From CAYMAI01 sp964388445 (GTDB lineage Bacteria; 4484-113; JAGGVC01), in the NCBI GenBank assembly GCA_964388445.1, contig CAYMAI010000006.1, positions 186,001 through 250,000 on the forward strand: a DNA stretch of 64,000 bases. Reading direction: 5' to 3'. A program made the position numbers and the translations under genes. Positions 24,431-33,310 of the stretch are shown piece by piece. Numbering within the stretch: the first letter of the stretch is position 1; each line of letters begins with the position of its first letter. Under the pieces are notes generated by a model. The model was not told the DNA's origin. It worked only from the letters and a program-made list of their open reading frames with translations, and made no database searches.

Positions 24431-24826
24431 TTATCCTTCTGCGGATGCCTGACTGCGAACATGTTCGCAGATTGCGTCCACTTCAGCGACGAACGTGTTG
24501 TAGTCTTCCTGCATTCCGTTGACGTAAGTGCTCCAGCCCATAGTGCTTTTCGCGTACGAAATGGCATCTTCGATTTCGGCTTCGGTCGCGCCTTGGAGCC
24601 TTGCGCCCGCCGCGTGGAAGTAAGTGCAGTACTTGCATCTCGTTGCCGCGGAAATTGCGACGCCGAGCAGTTCGCGATATTTGTTCGGAATTGGGCCTTC
24701 CGCGAATTGCGCCTGCAAAATGAGTTTCCATTCAAGCTCCAGTCTGTTCTCCGGAATGTGCTTGAAAAACGACGGCACAAGGCCGAACGTGGCCTCGATT
24801 TCCTTGTAAACTTCCTCACGCGTCAT
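24431..24826 (-). CDS. Carboxymuconolactone decarboxylase/AhpD-family protein
   Basis: A 131-residue helical protein with the AhpD-like motif AATRCKYCTYFHAAGARLQGATEAEI: the CKYC pair and a nearby His form the peroxidase or proton-relay site in the family. GGAGG precedes the ATG at 24826. N-terminal VPSFFKHIPEN is also typical of this family. It could act in peroxide or thiol chemistry. It stands alone on the minus strand. Confidence 0.85.
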   Translation of the reverse strand: MTREEVYKEIEATFGLVPSFFKHIPENRLELEWKLILQAQFAEGPIPNKYRELLGVAISAATRCKYCTYFHAAGARLQGATEAEIEDAISYAKSTMGWSTYVNGMQEDYNTFVAEVDAICEHVRSQASAEG

Positions 24827-25028
24827 AGCAAAACCTCCAGCCAAGAATTTTTAAGCCGGGCTTGTGCCGAAGCGGGAGCCGGACCCAGCCGATTCTTGCA
24901 AGGCCCGCCGCCCGGACGCAATCCGCGTTTTGAATACCCGCGCGGTTTCGCGGATTATCGAATTCCTGCGCGAGGGGTATGATAAGTTTGTTCCTTATTT
25001 TTGGAAATCCGCGCAAAAGGAGCTTTGA

Positions 25029-25403
25029 ATGGTTAATTCGATTTGCCACATCGAGTTCGTGTCGAACGGAATGAAGGAAACGGTCGAGTTTTACTCGGCA
25101 ATTTTCGGCTGGAAAATTTCGGAGTTTACGCCGGAATATCAAATGTTTTCGCCTGGCGAGGGCGAACTCGGCGGCGGGTTCAGATACGTCGATCCGGAGG
25201 GAGACGAGCGGGAAGCGCCGCGCACGGTCGTTTATGTTTCGGTCGAGAATATCGAAGATACTCTCGCCCGAATCGAGGCTGCGGGCGGCAAAACGCTTAT
25301 CCCCAAGAAAAAAATCAGCGACGAACACGGGTTTTTCGCTTTCTTCATGGATCCGCAAGGAACGATCGTCGGTCTATGGAGCGCGCCGGAAATGGCTGGC
25401 TAA
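25029..25403 (+). CDS. VOC (glyoxalase/bleomycin-resistance) family protein
   Basis: A 124-residue protein with two beta-alpha-beta-beta-beta units: NSICHIEFVSNGMKETVEFYSAIFGWKI at the start and RTVVYVSVENIEDTLARIEAAGGKTL in the second half, ending with FFAFFMDPQGTIVGLW. His6 and the late Glu/Asp region are in the positions used as metal ligands in some members. AAGGAG lies 8 bases before the ATG. The substrate is unknown. Confidence 0.85.
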   Translation: MVNSICHIEFVSNGMKETVEFYSAIFGWKISEFTPEYQMFSPGEGELGGGFRYVDPEGDEREAPRTVVYVSVENIEDTLARIEAAGGKTLIPKKKISDEHGFFAFFMDPQGTIVGLWSAPEMAG

Positions 25404-25438
25404 TCGAATCGCTGCGCGATAATCGCCGCGTGGCGAAA

Positions 25439-25783
25439 ATGTACGACGATGCGGCGATGCGGTATTTCCGCGAGGCGTTCGAGGACGCGATTTTGCGGCT
25501 GCCCGGCGTGACGCCGCGAAAAATGTTCGGAAGCCCTTGTTATATGGCTGCGGAGGCGCTGTTCGCGTTTCTCGTCACGGGCGGAGTTGTTTTAACGCGG
25601 CTATCGGAAGAAACGAGGCGAAGGCTAGTTGGCGGCGAAGCCGCCGGAGTTTCCGCGAAAGTTTTCATATCCGGGACAAAGCCGATGAAAAATTGGTTGG
25701 AAATAGCAATCGAAGGAGACGATGTGCAGGACGCGATTCTTGCGCTCGCGAGGGAAAGCTATGAAAACGCGCTGGCGGGATGA
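25439..25783 (+). CDS. TfoX N-terminal-domain protein
   Basis: A 114-residue protein (ATG at 25439; an in-frame GTG lies at 25430). VTPRKMFGSPCYMAAEALFAFLVTGGVVLTRLSEE is the pattern of TfoX/Sxy N-terminal-like domains (RKMFG...FA.......L.L.). The C-terminal TfoX domain is absent. Small stand-alone members are common in many bacteria and are not known to control competence. It lies 35 bases after the VOC gene and might be cotranscribed. Confidence 0.7.
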   Translation: MYDDAAMRYFREAFEDAILRLPGVTPRKMFGSPCYMAAEALFAFLVTGGVVLTRLSEETRRRLVGGEAAGVSAKVFISGTKPMKNWLEIAIEGDDVQDAILALARESYENALAG

Positions 25784-25816
25784 GCGTGTAAATTCATACC
25801 GAAAGGACGGTGTAAT

Positions 25817-26431
25817 ATGATGCTGCGGAATTTTTGTTTCGCTATAATTGTTTTTATTTGGAGCGTTGCGATGATTGATGAAGCAAAGACGCACGAAGAA
25901 CCAGGCGGCGGCGCGGAAAACGTGGCGGCCGAAAATGGCGAAAGCGATGCATCGGCGGCCGATGAAAAAAAATTCACCGAAACCGAGGCTCACAAGTATT
26001 TTGCGGTGACGCTTTTCAACTATACGTGGGATTTCATCGACAAGACCGAGCGCACGCGGGAAGAAGAATTCGAGATGATACACGCGGCGCATGCGTCGCG
26101 GTTTCACTGGGGGCACGTCGGAGAGCCGGTCAATTTCTTGCGGGGCGAGTGGCAGGTGAGCCGGGTGTACGCGATTTTAGGGCGCGGCGAACCGGCGCTT
26201 TATCACGGGCTGGAATGCCTGCGGGAGTGCGAGGAGGCGGGCATCGGCGATTTCGACATCGCGTTCGCCCATGAATGCGTGGCGCGGGCGTACGCGGCGC
26301 TGGGCGACCGGGAGGGCTTCGAGCGGCACTACGCAAAGGCGCGGGAAAGGGGCGAGCAAATCGAAAAGGAAGGCGACCGGAATTATTTCTTTCAAGACCT
26401 CGACGGCGGGAACTGGTTCGGGATGAGGTAG
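25817..26431 (+). CDS. Hypothetical exported or anchored protein with TPR-like helices
   Basis: A 204-residue protein with an N-terminal hydrophobic segment (about residues 3-20), an acidic low-complexity linker (about 25-50), and a helical region. QVSRVYAILGRGEPALYHGLECLRECEEAG and FDIAFAHECVARAYAALGDREGFERHYAKARE look like two TPR-type helix pairs. The TPR reading is a motif judgement. A possible RBS (AAGGACGG) precedes the ATG. The function is unknown. Confidence 0.55.
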   Translation: MMLRNFCFAIIVFIWSVAMIDEAKTHEEPGGGAENVAAENGESDASAADEKKFTETEAHKYFAVTLFNYTWDFIDKTERTREEEFEMIHAAHASRFHWGHVGEPVNFLRGEWQVSRVYAILGRGEPALYHGLECLRECEEAGIGDFDIAFAHECVARAYAALGDREGFERHYAKARERGEQIEKEGDRNYFFQDLDGGNWFGMR

Positions 26432-26467
26432 GGGGGTGACTTTTATTGCACCAGAATCAAATCATAC

Positions 26468-26496
26468 TTGACAGGCGTTTCCTAGTAGACTATAAT
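26468..26496 (+). promoter_or_regulatory. Consensus sigma-70 promoter of the radical-SAM/TcmP pair
   Basis: TTGACA (26468-26473), exactly 17 bases, then TATAAT (26491-26496) is a full-consensus promoter, the strongest seen in the window. It lies 32 bases before the ATG at 26528. Confidence 0.85.
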
Positions 26497-26527
26497 CATC
26501 ATTGCCATTGAACTTCGGAGCGATTAG

Positions 26528-27523
26528 ATGGTAGTCAAGGCCAATCGCGCGTCTTCCTTTATTCGGCAATTCGCCGGACCGGGAGAAGATTCGGACATAG
26601 TATGCTTTAAATTCTGGCAACTGGTGCCGGCTGCAGGTTGCGCGTATAAATGTGCCTACTGCTTTCTTCAAGCTTTGCCTTGGTTCAAGTTCAATCCAGA
26701 CGTATTAATGGGAATGGTATACACAAACTGGGAAGATATGGTCGGACAAATTGAAGATTGGCTTGAATCTCCGATTCCAATGTCGATGATAGTTGGGGAA
26801 CTTCAAGACGGTTTGCTTTTCGATTCAGCCTTCAAGCAAGTTAATGGAAAGGCCATTACTGAGCTTTGCATTCCGCTATTCGCGGCGCAAAAAAGGCATC
26901 AGCTTATTTTTCTTACCAAATCAGTGATGATTAAGAATGCACTCGCGCTTGCGCCGACGAACAGAGCAGTTTTCTCGTGGTCCGTCAACTCCGAGTACAT
27001 TAGTAAGAAATACGAAGAAGGAACACCGCCCGCATCGCGCAGATTCGATGCGGCTCGCAAAATGAAAGACGCCGGATGGCGCGCCAGGCTAAGGCTCGAT
27101 CCGATGATTCCATATAAGGATTGGAAATCCGGATACGCTGAAACCATCGATCGGATAAACGATCTTCAACCCGAAATGGTCACATTAGGTGCGCTTCGAG
27201 CAACGTCTATGAATTCGCTCAAAACAGCGAGCAAAAATAACGGCAGGCGTTACGACGTGTTCGATTATCTAACTAAGGAAAAAGACCCTAGCGGTTTCAA
27301 GCACCGGATACCGGAGGATTTGCTACTCGAAATGTATGGATTCGTGCTTGAAAAGCTAAAAGCCAAAGTCGTCCCCGCGCTTTGCAAAGAAGATAAAAGC
27401 GTGTGGGAGAAACTCGGTATGAAGTTCAAAGGCTGCCACTGCCTACTGGGAGCGGATGATCCTCTGGCGCGCAACATTAAAATGGAAAGGAGACAATATG
27501 CCGGAGTATCATCAAAAAGATAG
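26528..27523 (+). CDS. Radical-SAM-like three-Cys protein, partner of TcmP
   Basis: A 331-residue protein with the radical SAM cluster motif C-x3-C-x2-C (Cys38, Cys42, Cys45 in AGCAYKCAYCFL). It resembles the Gp37/Gp68 and spore-photoproduct-lyase-like radical SAM groups, with ELQDGLLFDSAF, FLTKSVMI and RLDPMIPY following. CGGAGCG precedes the ATG. The 3' end overlaps the TcmP gene by 26 bases. Known families put a three-Cys radical SAM or Gp37/68 protein beside TcmP; the reaction and substrate of the pair are unknown. Confidence 0.75.
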   Translation: MVVKANRASSFIRQFAGPGEDSDIVCFKFWQLVPAAGCAYKCAYCFLQALPWFKFNPDVLMGMVYTNWEDMVGQIEDWLESPIPMSMIVGELQDGLLFDSAFKQVNGKAITELCIPLFAAQKRHQLIFLTKSVMIKNALALAPTNRAVFSWSVNSEYISKKYEEGTPPASRRFDAARKMKDAGWRARLRLDPMIPYKDWKSGYAETIDRINDLQPEMVTLGALRATSMNSLKTASKNNGRRYDVFDYLTKEKDPSGFKHRIPEDLLLEMYGFVLEKLKAKVVPALCKEDKSVWEKLGMKFKGCHCLLGADDPLARNIKMERRQYAGVSSKR

Positions 27524-28532
27524 GGCGTATAAATTTGCGAAAGATCATTTTTACGGTTCATATATTCGAATCTGGTGTGACCACTTTCGCAAGCATTATG
27601 ACAGACTTTACATAATTGACTTGTTTGCAGGCGCGGGAAAATCCGAAAAATCAGGCACCTATGGTTCGCCTTTAATAGCACTTAATTTCAATGTTCGGAA
27701 GCTGGCAAATGGCACGCCACTATTATCTAATGGCAAGGGTGGTGTGGCTAAGCTATTCTGCAAGTTTGCAGAGATTAAACATTTTGAGCAACTTTCAGTA
27801 ACTCTTAGAACTACTGGCATTAACCCAGCATTGTATGAAGTACATTGTGGGGACTTTACGGATATTCTGGAAAAATGGATAGAGGAAGCCAAACAATGGC
27901 CAACTTTGATATATGCTGATCCCGACAAAACACCTACTGGCTTATTGAGTTTTGCTCCATTCATTGACAGGATTTGTATGATTGACCGATGGGAAATCCT
28001 ATTGCGATTCTCTGACATCGAGTGGGAGAGGGCAATAACTGGTTTAGAAGGTAGTAAAAAATCGCAGGATAGATTTAAGGATTACCTTGGCCTAACTGAA
28101 GTAAGTTTAACTAACTATGACGAGGGCCAGCGGAAGAATACAATAAGGCGTTCGATGCACGATGTTTATAGTAAGAAGTTCGAATATATAGCTGCGGCTG
28201 GCGTTGGTATTATGCCTGCTGATCCATACTATGAAATGTGGTTACTATCGCATCATCCGAAAGGAGTGATTGCATTCAATGAAGCTGCTACTGCGGCAGA
28301 GGTCAAGAAAATTAAACATTATGCGTGTAATTCATTATTTCCTGAAGATTATTACCTTTACAAAGCGGACATTAATAAATTGCATGAATATCTTATCAAA
28401 TATAGCGGACAGCAAATGTCAAATGAGGATTGCCTGCTAATGGTGCTTAACAAATTTGGAATTGGAGTATATAATCGCAATAGCATTATACGATCTGCTA
28501 AAAGAAATGGCATTATAATTCGAAAACCATAA
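27498..28532 (+). CDS. tcmP: Three-Cys-motif partner protein TcmP
   Basis: A 344-residue protein starting at the ATG at 27498 (AAAGGAG upstream). The N-terminus reads KDHFYGSYIRIWCDHF and then YIIDLFAGAGKSE (Asp41) and GSPLIAL, the Rossmann-type opening of the TcmP family that resembles methyltransferase motif I. GDFTDIL and ADPDKTPTG follow where methyltransferases have motifs II and IV. The C-terminal part (about 240-344) is helical. Base composition is visibly richer in A and T than the neighbours on both sides, which suggests recent acquisition. Confidence 0.78.
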   Translation: MPEYHQKDRAYKFAKDHFYGSYIRIWCDHFRKHYDRLYIIDLFAGAGKSEKSGTYGSPLIALNFNVRKLANGTPLLSNGKGGVAKLFCKFAEIKHFEQLSVTLRTTGINPALYEVHCGDFTDILEKWIEEAKQWPTLIYADPDKTPTGLLSFAPFIDRICMIDRWEILLRFSDIEWERAITGLEGSKKSQDRFKDYLGLTEVSLTNYDEGQRKNTIRRSMHDVYSKKFEYIAAAGVGIMPADPYYEMWLLSHHPKGVIAFNEAATAAEVKKIKHYACNSLFPEDYYLYKADINKLHEYLIKYSGQQMSNEDCLLMVLNKFGIGVYNRNSIIRSAKRNGIIIRKP

Positions 28533-28556
28533 TAAGTTTTATCAATTGCACAAAAC

Positions 28557-30530
28557 TCACCCTCCCCGCATCGCGGTATCCCCTATTTCCACTATCGAGC
28601 CGCTGGTAACCGGCGTTTCCGTTTTGATCCGGACGCCGTCCACGTACGTGCCGTTCGTGCTGCCGAGGTCGGTAATCCATAGGCCGTGCCCGTCCCGCCG
28701 CAGCATCGCGTGCAGCCGGCTTACACGCGCGTCCGCAATAAGCGCTATGGAAATGTCTATTTCGGAATCTTCACCGGGCAATTTCGCCTTTTCGACGCGG
28801 CCGACGTAGTAAGTGCCCGGCTGCGACACGTCGAACCGCGTCCCGCCTCCGCCTGAAACATCTTTCCCCATTCCGCCAGCACCTGCCGCAACGTCCATTC
28901 CGCCTGCGCCGCCCACGATGGCAGCTCCAGCTGCGCCTCCCGCGCCAGCATGCATACACGGCCCCGAGATAATCTCCAGATATTCCGGCACGTCCGCCGG
29001 CGCGAAGGTTTCGGACAGCGAGTCTATCGGCGCAAGGTCCGGTTCCGGATATTCCGCCGGGTGCGCTTCGCCCTCTCTCAGCGCCTTTTCGCGGAAGATT
29101 ATCATCGTGTTTCCAATCCAAAACGCGTCTTTGTCGCGCAGTACGACGCGGCGCACCCATTCGTTCCTTATGCCGATTGGATGCGCGCTCGACAGCGCTT
29201 CGATGGCGAACCCGCCCGCGCCTTCGGAAATCACGGCGTGATGCGATTCGACGTTCGGGTCTTGGCGCAGCATTATTTCGTTGTCCTCCGCCCGGCCGAT
29301 GGCGGCGTACCCGCCCGATATCGTGTAGTCCTTGCTTTCGAGCGGCGTAATCATCACGGTCAGCCACGCGGCGCGAGTGATTTTAAGGTAAGTGACGATT
29401 ATGAGCACGATAGTCATTACGAGCGTGAGGATAATCCCCGGCCACATTAGGCGCGCCAGCGCGCCGCCAAGCCCTGGAATACGGTATATCGCCTCCGCCG
29501 CCGCTTTTGCGCCGTAGTAGTCGGCGTCGACGCGGACTGTGACCATTCTGCCGAGGTCGTTTGTGTGCGGCGACGTATATTCGAGAACGTATTCGTTTTC
29601 GATAGTCGTTATGATTTCGCGATAAACGCGCTCGAGATCGCCCGGCGTAGGCGATTCGAGAAATCGTCCGCCCGTTCGCTTGGCGACGCGTTCGAGCTGG
29701 ACTCGCTCGATGTCGAGGCCGAGACCGAGCGTGAAAACACTGAAGGTTTTGTTCTGTTCCTCCGCGTTTACGCGGTAGTGCTCGAGCGCGCTGTCGGGCG
29801 AATTGCCGGACATGTTGTCGACGCCGTCGGTCATAAGGACGACTGCGCGGCGCATACCTTCCATTTCGAGCGCGAGGTTCATACCCTCGACGAGCGCGTC
29901 CCAAAGCGAGGTGCGGCCCACAAGCCGAAGGTTGTCCACCGCTTCTTTCAGGCGTTCTTTGTCCTCTGTGAAATAGTATTCGATGACTGGCACGTCGCTG
30001 AAGCTTATTAGCGCGGCTTGGTCTTTTTCGCCGAGGCGGTCTATGAAAGTTTTTAGCGCTTCTTTTTCCAGCCCGAGCGCGAGTTCCATCGAGGTCGAAA
30101 CGTCCACGACGAAAACGATTGCAAGCGGAGCGCGACTCAAGGGGTCGCCGAAAATCGGTTGTCCTACGGGCTTTCCCTCTTCCGTAATCGAAAAATGCTC
30201 GGGTCTTATGGTTTTTACCGGATTTCCCGCGGCGTCAAGCGCGCTTACGTAAAGCTGAACGGTTGGAAAATGCTCTTCGTCAGTGAGTACTTGAGAAATG
30301 GATAGGTTGAGGTTTGACGGAACGTCAATCGCTATCGGGTCGCGAGCGAGGATGTCTTCTTCCGACGGCGGCTCAAGCGGCTCCGGTTCTTCTTCATCGT
30401 TTTCGAACGGCTTCCAGATATCGCTTTGCGCAAGAGCGCTGCCGGTTTGATGCGCGGCGGCGAACGCAAACATTGCGATTACCGCGATAAAAATCGGAGC
30501 AAGTTTTTTGAGCGTAGTTAAGAAAATCAT
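28557..30530 (-). CDS. VWA-FHA domain protein, membrane-anchored
   Basis: A 657-residue protein. A signal sequence is followed by an acidic linker (about 40-60), a von Willebrand A domain (about 135-320) with MIDAS motif DVSTS (Asp143, Ser145, Ser147) and a later LMTDGVD, a membrane span (about 350-375), a first FHA-like domain that lacks parts of the phosphothreonine motif (about 395-480), a Gly/Ala/Met-rich linker (about 520-560) and a complete C-terminal FHA domain (about 575-655) with GR, SRLHA and STNGTYV. The VWA part faces outside and the FHA parts inside. Its ATG overlaps the stop of the FHA gene (ATGA). Confidence 0.85.
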   Translation of the reverse strand: MIFLTTLKKLAPIFIAVIAMFAFAAAHQTGSALAQSDIWKPFENDEEEPEPLEPPSEEDILARDPIAIDVPSNLNLSISQVLTDEEHFPTVQLYVSALDAAGNPVKTIRPEHFSITEEGKPVGQPIFGDPLSRAPLAIVFVVDVSTSMELALGLEKEALKTFIDRLGEKDQAALISFSDVPVIEYYFTEDKERLKEAVDNLRLVGRTSLWDALVEGMNLALEMEGMRRAVVLMTDGVDNMSGNSPDSALEHYRVNAEEQNKTFSVFTLGLGLDIERVQLERVAKRTGGRFLESPTPGDLERVYREIITTIENEYVLEYTSPHTNDLGRMVTVRVDADYYGAKAAAEAIYRIPGLGGALARLMWPGIILTLVMTIVLIIVTYLKITRAAWLTVMITPLESKDYTISGGYAAIGRAEDNEIMLRQDPNVESHHAVISEGAGGFAIEALSSAHPIGIRNEWVRRVVLRDKDAFWIGNTMIIFREKALREGEAHPAEYPEPDLAPIDSLSETFAPADVPEYLEIISGPCMHAGAGGAAGAAIVGGAGGMDVAAGAGGMGKDVSGGGGTRFDVSQPGTYYVGRVEKAKLPGEDSEIDISIALIADARVSRLHAMLRRDGHGLWITDLGSTNGTYVDGVRIKTETPVTSGSIVEIGDTAMRGG

Positions 30531-31426
30531 TCCACTTTGAAGGTCGAAGTTCCAATCGAGAGCGTCATTCCGGGAAAGAGCTTCGCAGAGTTCGTGCGTG
30601 CGCCGCTTACGAAAACTCCGTTGGTGCTGCCGAGGTCTTCGATTTCCGCAAAACCGCCTTCGTCAACTTTGACTAGCGCATGCCTGCGGCTTACCTGATT
30701 GTCGCCAACCAGCGGAAAGTCGGAATCCTCCGCGCGCCCGATGACGAATTCGCCCTTGGAAAGGTCGAAAACCGTTCCGCTGAACGCGCCGGAAATGCCG
30801 ACAAGCCGCGATGCGGGTTTTTCCTCGAATGAATCCGGCGGATGAGCGGCACCGCCGGAATTTTTGGAAGGTTTTTCTCCGGCGTCGAAAAGCGAATCCG
30901 GCATCATCGATGGATCGTTCCAAACGGCTTTGTCAATTTTTGGTTCTTCCGTACGGCTGCGGTATGGCGGCGGCTCCACGGCGCCCTCGTACGTTCCGAT
31001 TCGTCCGGACTCCGGCAACATCGGGCGTCCGAGATTCAACCGGTCGAGAACGAGCCTCACCACGACGATTGCAAGGTATGCCGCGCCGATTGCCGCAGCT
31101 AGTAAAAACACAACGTAAATTGCGGTGGAATTTCCCGATTCGAGTTTGGCGAGGTCGTAAGAAAGAAACCGCCAAGCGATAAGCAATCCCGCTCCGAGAG
31201 ATAGGCCGCCGAATGCCCTTACGTAATGGCTGTCGGCGACTTCGGCGACGATTAGCACCAAGTAGCTTGCGGCGACGTAGCCGAGAATCGCGAGCGCGTC
31301 GAGCATTCCCTGCCGTCCCAGAACTTCGAACATTCCTTGCGCATAGTTGTAACCCACGAACGCCAGCGAAATGCCTGCGATTATCACCAGAATTCTAAGA
31401 AGAGGCTTGTTGTAAAAGACAATCAT
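30527..31426 (-). CDS. FHA domain membrane protein
   Basis: A 299-residue protein starting at the ATG at 31426 (GGAG before it). The first half has four hydrophobic spans (about 8-30, 40-58, 65-83 and 100-122). A Pro/Glu-rich linker precedes a C-terminal FHA domain (about 215-299) with FVIGRAEDSDFPL, SRRHALV and GSTNGVFV, all residues of a phosphothreonine-binding site. It is translated together with the VWA-FHA gene. A Ser/Thr kinase partner is expected but none lies in the window. Confidence 0.82.
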   Translation of the reverse strand: MIVFYNKPLLRILVIIAGISLAFVGYNYAQGMFEVLGRQGMLDALAILGYVAASYLVLIVAEVADSHYVRAFGGLSLGAGLLIAWRFLSYDLAKLESGNSTAIYVVFLLAAAIGAAYLAIVVVRLVLDRLNLGRPMLPESGRIGTYEGAVEPPPYRSRTEEPKIDKAVWNDPSMMPDSLFDAGEKPSKNSGGAAHPPDSFEEKPASRLVGISGAFSGTVFDLSKGEFVIGRAEDSDFPLVGDNQVSRRHALVKVDEGGFAEIEDLGSTNGVFVSGARTNSAKLFPGMTLSIGTSTFKVE

Positions 31427-31725
31427 GCAGTTCTCCAAAGCGGACGGATGGGACGGTTCGCAGCGGCGGGCGGCACAAAAATCGCGGAAACGAAACTGCC
31501 GTCCGCAGTGCGAGGCACGATTCTAGCACGGCGCGCGACGTGAAACCGGCTAAAATCGTCACGAAAAATGGGCGCAGGCCGATTATAAAACGCCGCCGCT
31601 CAGATTCTCCGGAATTCTCCCGGCTATGTGGCACGCCATATAGACTGCCGAAACGCAAATGTGTTCGCCGGAAACGAGTGAATCCGATTGCCGCATCAAT
31701 GGAATGGCGGGCTTATAATTCACCT

Positions 31726-32493
31726 GTGACTGAAATTTGCTATGCAATTGTATGCGCCGCGCGCGAAAGCGGGGAATCAGACCGGATAATCACGCTATTC
31801 GGCCCCGAATGCGGAAAGACTCTCGTTATGGTTAAAGGCGCGCGCAAATCGAAAAGCAAACTGGCCGGTGCTTCGAGACCTTTTTGTGAAGGGAAATTTT
31901 ATTTGGAACGCGGCCGCGCGCTGCCGCTGTTAACGGGAGTCGAGGTTTCGAGGGCGCACAGAAAAGTGCAGTCGGCTGCGGCGACGCTTGCGCTGGGCTC
32001 GCTGATACTGGAAATTTTAACCCGGTCTCATTGGCCGGAAGATTTGTGGGAGCCGGTTTTTAGATTGACGGTTAATTCGCTTGCCGCAATGCCGGAGTCG
32101 CGCGAATCTTTCGCTCTGACGAAACTCGGATGCGTTGTTTGGGCAAAACTGCTGAAATTATCCGGCGAATTTCCGGACGCGGCTCACTGTGAAAAATGCG
32201 GGAAGCCGGTTTATGAAGGCAAAGCGTTTTTCGACCGGGACATCCAGCATATTTATCATCAAAAGTGCGCTCAAGTGGATTCGCGTGGAGAACCCTTCGG
32301 AATTGAAACCGGTTCGAATATTTGCGGAGCGATTTACAGGCTGTACGATTTGCCCTTAAAAAAATATGAGGAAGATTGGGCAGCGGATTCGGATTTAAAA
32401 GAGGTCGAGCGGCTACTGTGGCGGAAAATGGAAAGCTTAATCGATGCAGATTTGAAAAGCCGAAAATTCTTGAGGGATGCGCTAGGTTGGTGA
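31726..32493 (+). CDS. recO: DNA repair protein RecO
   Basis: A protein of about 255 residues with an OB fold at the N-terminus (ARESGESDRIITLFGPECGKTLVMVKGARKSKSKLAG) and a helical C-terminal domain. The zinc site reads CEKCG (about 167-171) followed by a later CAQ. It loads RecA with RecR in gap repair. The GTG at 31726 stands 6 bases behind TATAAT (31714-31719) and lacks a Shine-Dalgarno sequence; a start at the ATG at 31699 would add nine residues and is not excluded. Confidence 0.85.
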   Translation: MTEICYAIVCAARESGESDRIITLFGPECGKTLVMVKGARKSKSKLAGASRPFCEGKFYLERGRALPLLTGVEVSRAHRKVQSAAATLALGSLILEILTRSHWPEDLWEPVFRLTVNSLAAMPESRESFALTKLGCVVWAKLLKLSGEFPDAAHCEKCGKPVYEGKAFFDRDIQHIYHQKCAQVDSRGEPFGIETGSNICGAIYRLYDLPLKKYEEDWAADSDLKEVERLLWRKMESLIDADLKSRKFLRDALGW

Positions 32494-32649
32494 AGTTTTC
32501 CGCTATGTGTTGTGCGCAAAGCATCTATACCATCTTGCCCGGGTCGAGGTGTACTCCATTTTCAATTTCTTCTTTTTATCGATTTCCAAAAAACTAGTCC
32601 CAGAAAAAATGACCAATGTACAAATCGCTTTTGTTTCTTGAAACGCAAA

Positions 32650-32674
32650 GCCGGGGACTATTTTAGTCCCCGGC
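32650..32674 (-). terminator. Intrinsic terminator-like hairpin after the second metal locus
   Basis: GCCGGGGACT and AGTCCCCGGC form a perfect 10-bp stem around a five-base loop. On the minus strand it is followed by a loose T-containing tract (CTTTGCGTTT). It lies 34 bases after the last gene of the minus-strand metal locus and could also stop recO transcripts. Confidence 0.7.
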
Positions 32675-32707
32675 ATCAAAATCGCCGCGTGTTGCGTACG
32701 GCCAGCG

Positions 32708-33085
32708 CTATCCGGAGTGAGGGATGCCGCCCATCCCGCACTTTTCGGAATGCATTTTCGTCATCATGCCTCCAATCTCGTTAACCGCTGTGGATATCGC
32801 GTCGATCTTGTCATTGTCTGCGGCTTCGTTCATTGCCTTCAGCGCTCCGTCGATTCCGGACATCATCTCGGCGCAATTCGCTTGGTCCATCTCGCCCATT
32901 TCGCCGCTCATCATGCCGCAATCGGCGTGTGAGCCTTCCTTCGCGGCATGCATCGCATGATCGCCGGTATGTCCCGATTGGGCAAACGCGGACTCGGATG
33001 TTCCGTAAGCAGCGAACAGTGCAATCGCGAAAACCGCAAGCACCGCCGACACCGCAGAAACTGCAACTATACTTAGTTTCTTCAT
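32708..33085 (-). CDS. Periplasmic Met/Cys/His-rich metal-binding protein
   Basis: A 125-residue protein with a signal peptide (residues 1-36, ending AFA-QSG) and a short mature part rich in Met, His and Cys: HTGDHAMHAAKEGSHADCGMMSGEMGEMDQANCAEMM, then a helix and EKCGMGGIPH near the end. Repeated CGM and MxxM groups suit Cu(I) or Ag(I). AAGGAGG precedes the ATG. It is the last gene of a unit with the ICMT-like and DUF2933-like genes. The description is from composition; no family is recognised. Confidence 0.6.
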   Translation of the reverse strand: MKKLSIVAVSAVSAVLAVFAIALFAAYGTSESAFAQSGHTGDHAMHAAKEGSHADCGMMSGEMGEMDQANCAEMMSGIDGALKAMNEAADNDKIDAISTAVNEIGGMMTKMHSEKCGMGGIPHSG

Positions 33086-33148
33086 TGCTATACCTCCTTC
33101 GGTATGCCTCCGCCGCCGCGCGGTGCGGGCGCGACGGCAAGAACTTGT

Positions 33149-33310
33149 TTAGTGGCAACCGCCCTTGCCGTGCTTGGCCTCTTGGCCGTAGTTGTCATTC
33201 GCGGAACTCCGCCCGCGGCCGTGATTTGAGCGCTTGTGATGGAAGAAGTGCAGCCCAGCGCAAATCAAAAGCAGCAAAACCCACGGTACGTTGGTTAAAA
33301 CGAAGTCCAT
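33149..33310 (-). CDS. DUF2933-like small membrane protein
   Basis: A 53-residue protein, not obvious in a long-frame scan, starting at an ATG behind a perfect AAGGAGGT. It reads MDFVLTNVPWVLLLLICAGL with one span, then HFFHHKRSNHGRGR and a tail ending KGGCH. The short span followed by a His-rich basic segment and a C-terminal Cys is the pattern of DUF2933 peptides found in copper and mercury resistance loci. Its start overlaps the end of the ICMT-like gene by 16 bases. Confidence 0.65.
   Translation of the reverse strand: MDFVLTNVPWVLLLLICAGLHFFHHKRSNHGRGRSSANDNYGQEAKHGKGGCH

Noticed and set aside
31439..31725. Extra N-terminal coding sequence for recO upstream of 31699
   Set aside because: The frame is open to 31540, but its sequence is Arg-rich and unlike RecO, and the family N-terminus begins at 31699 or 31726.
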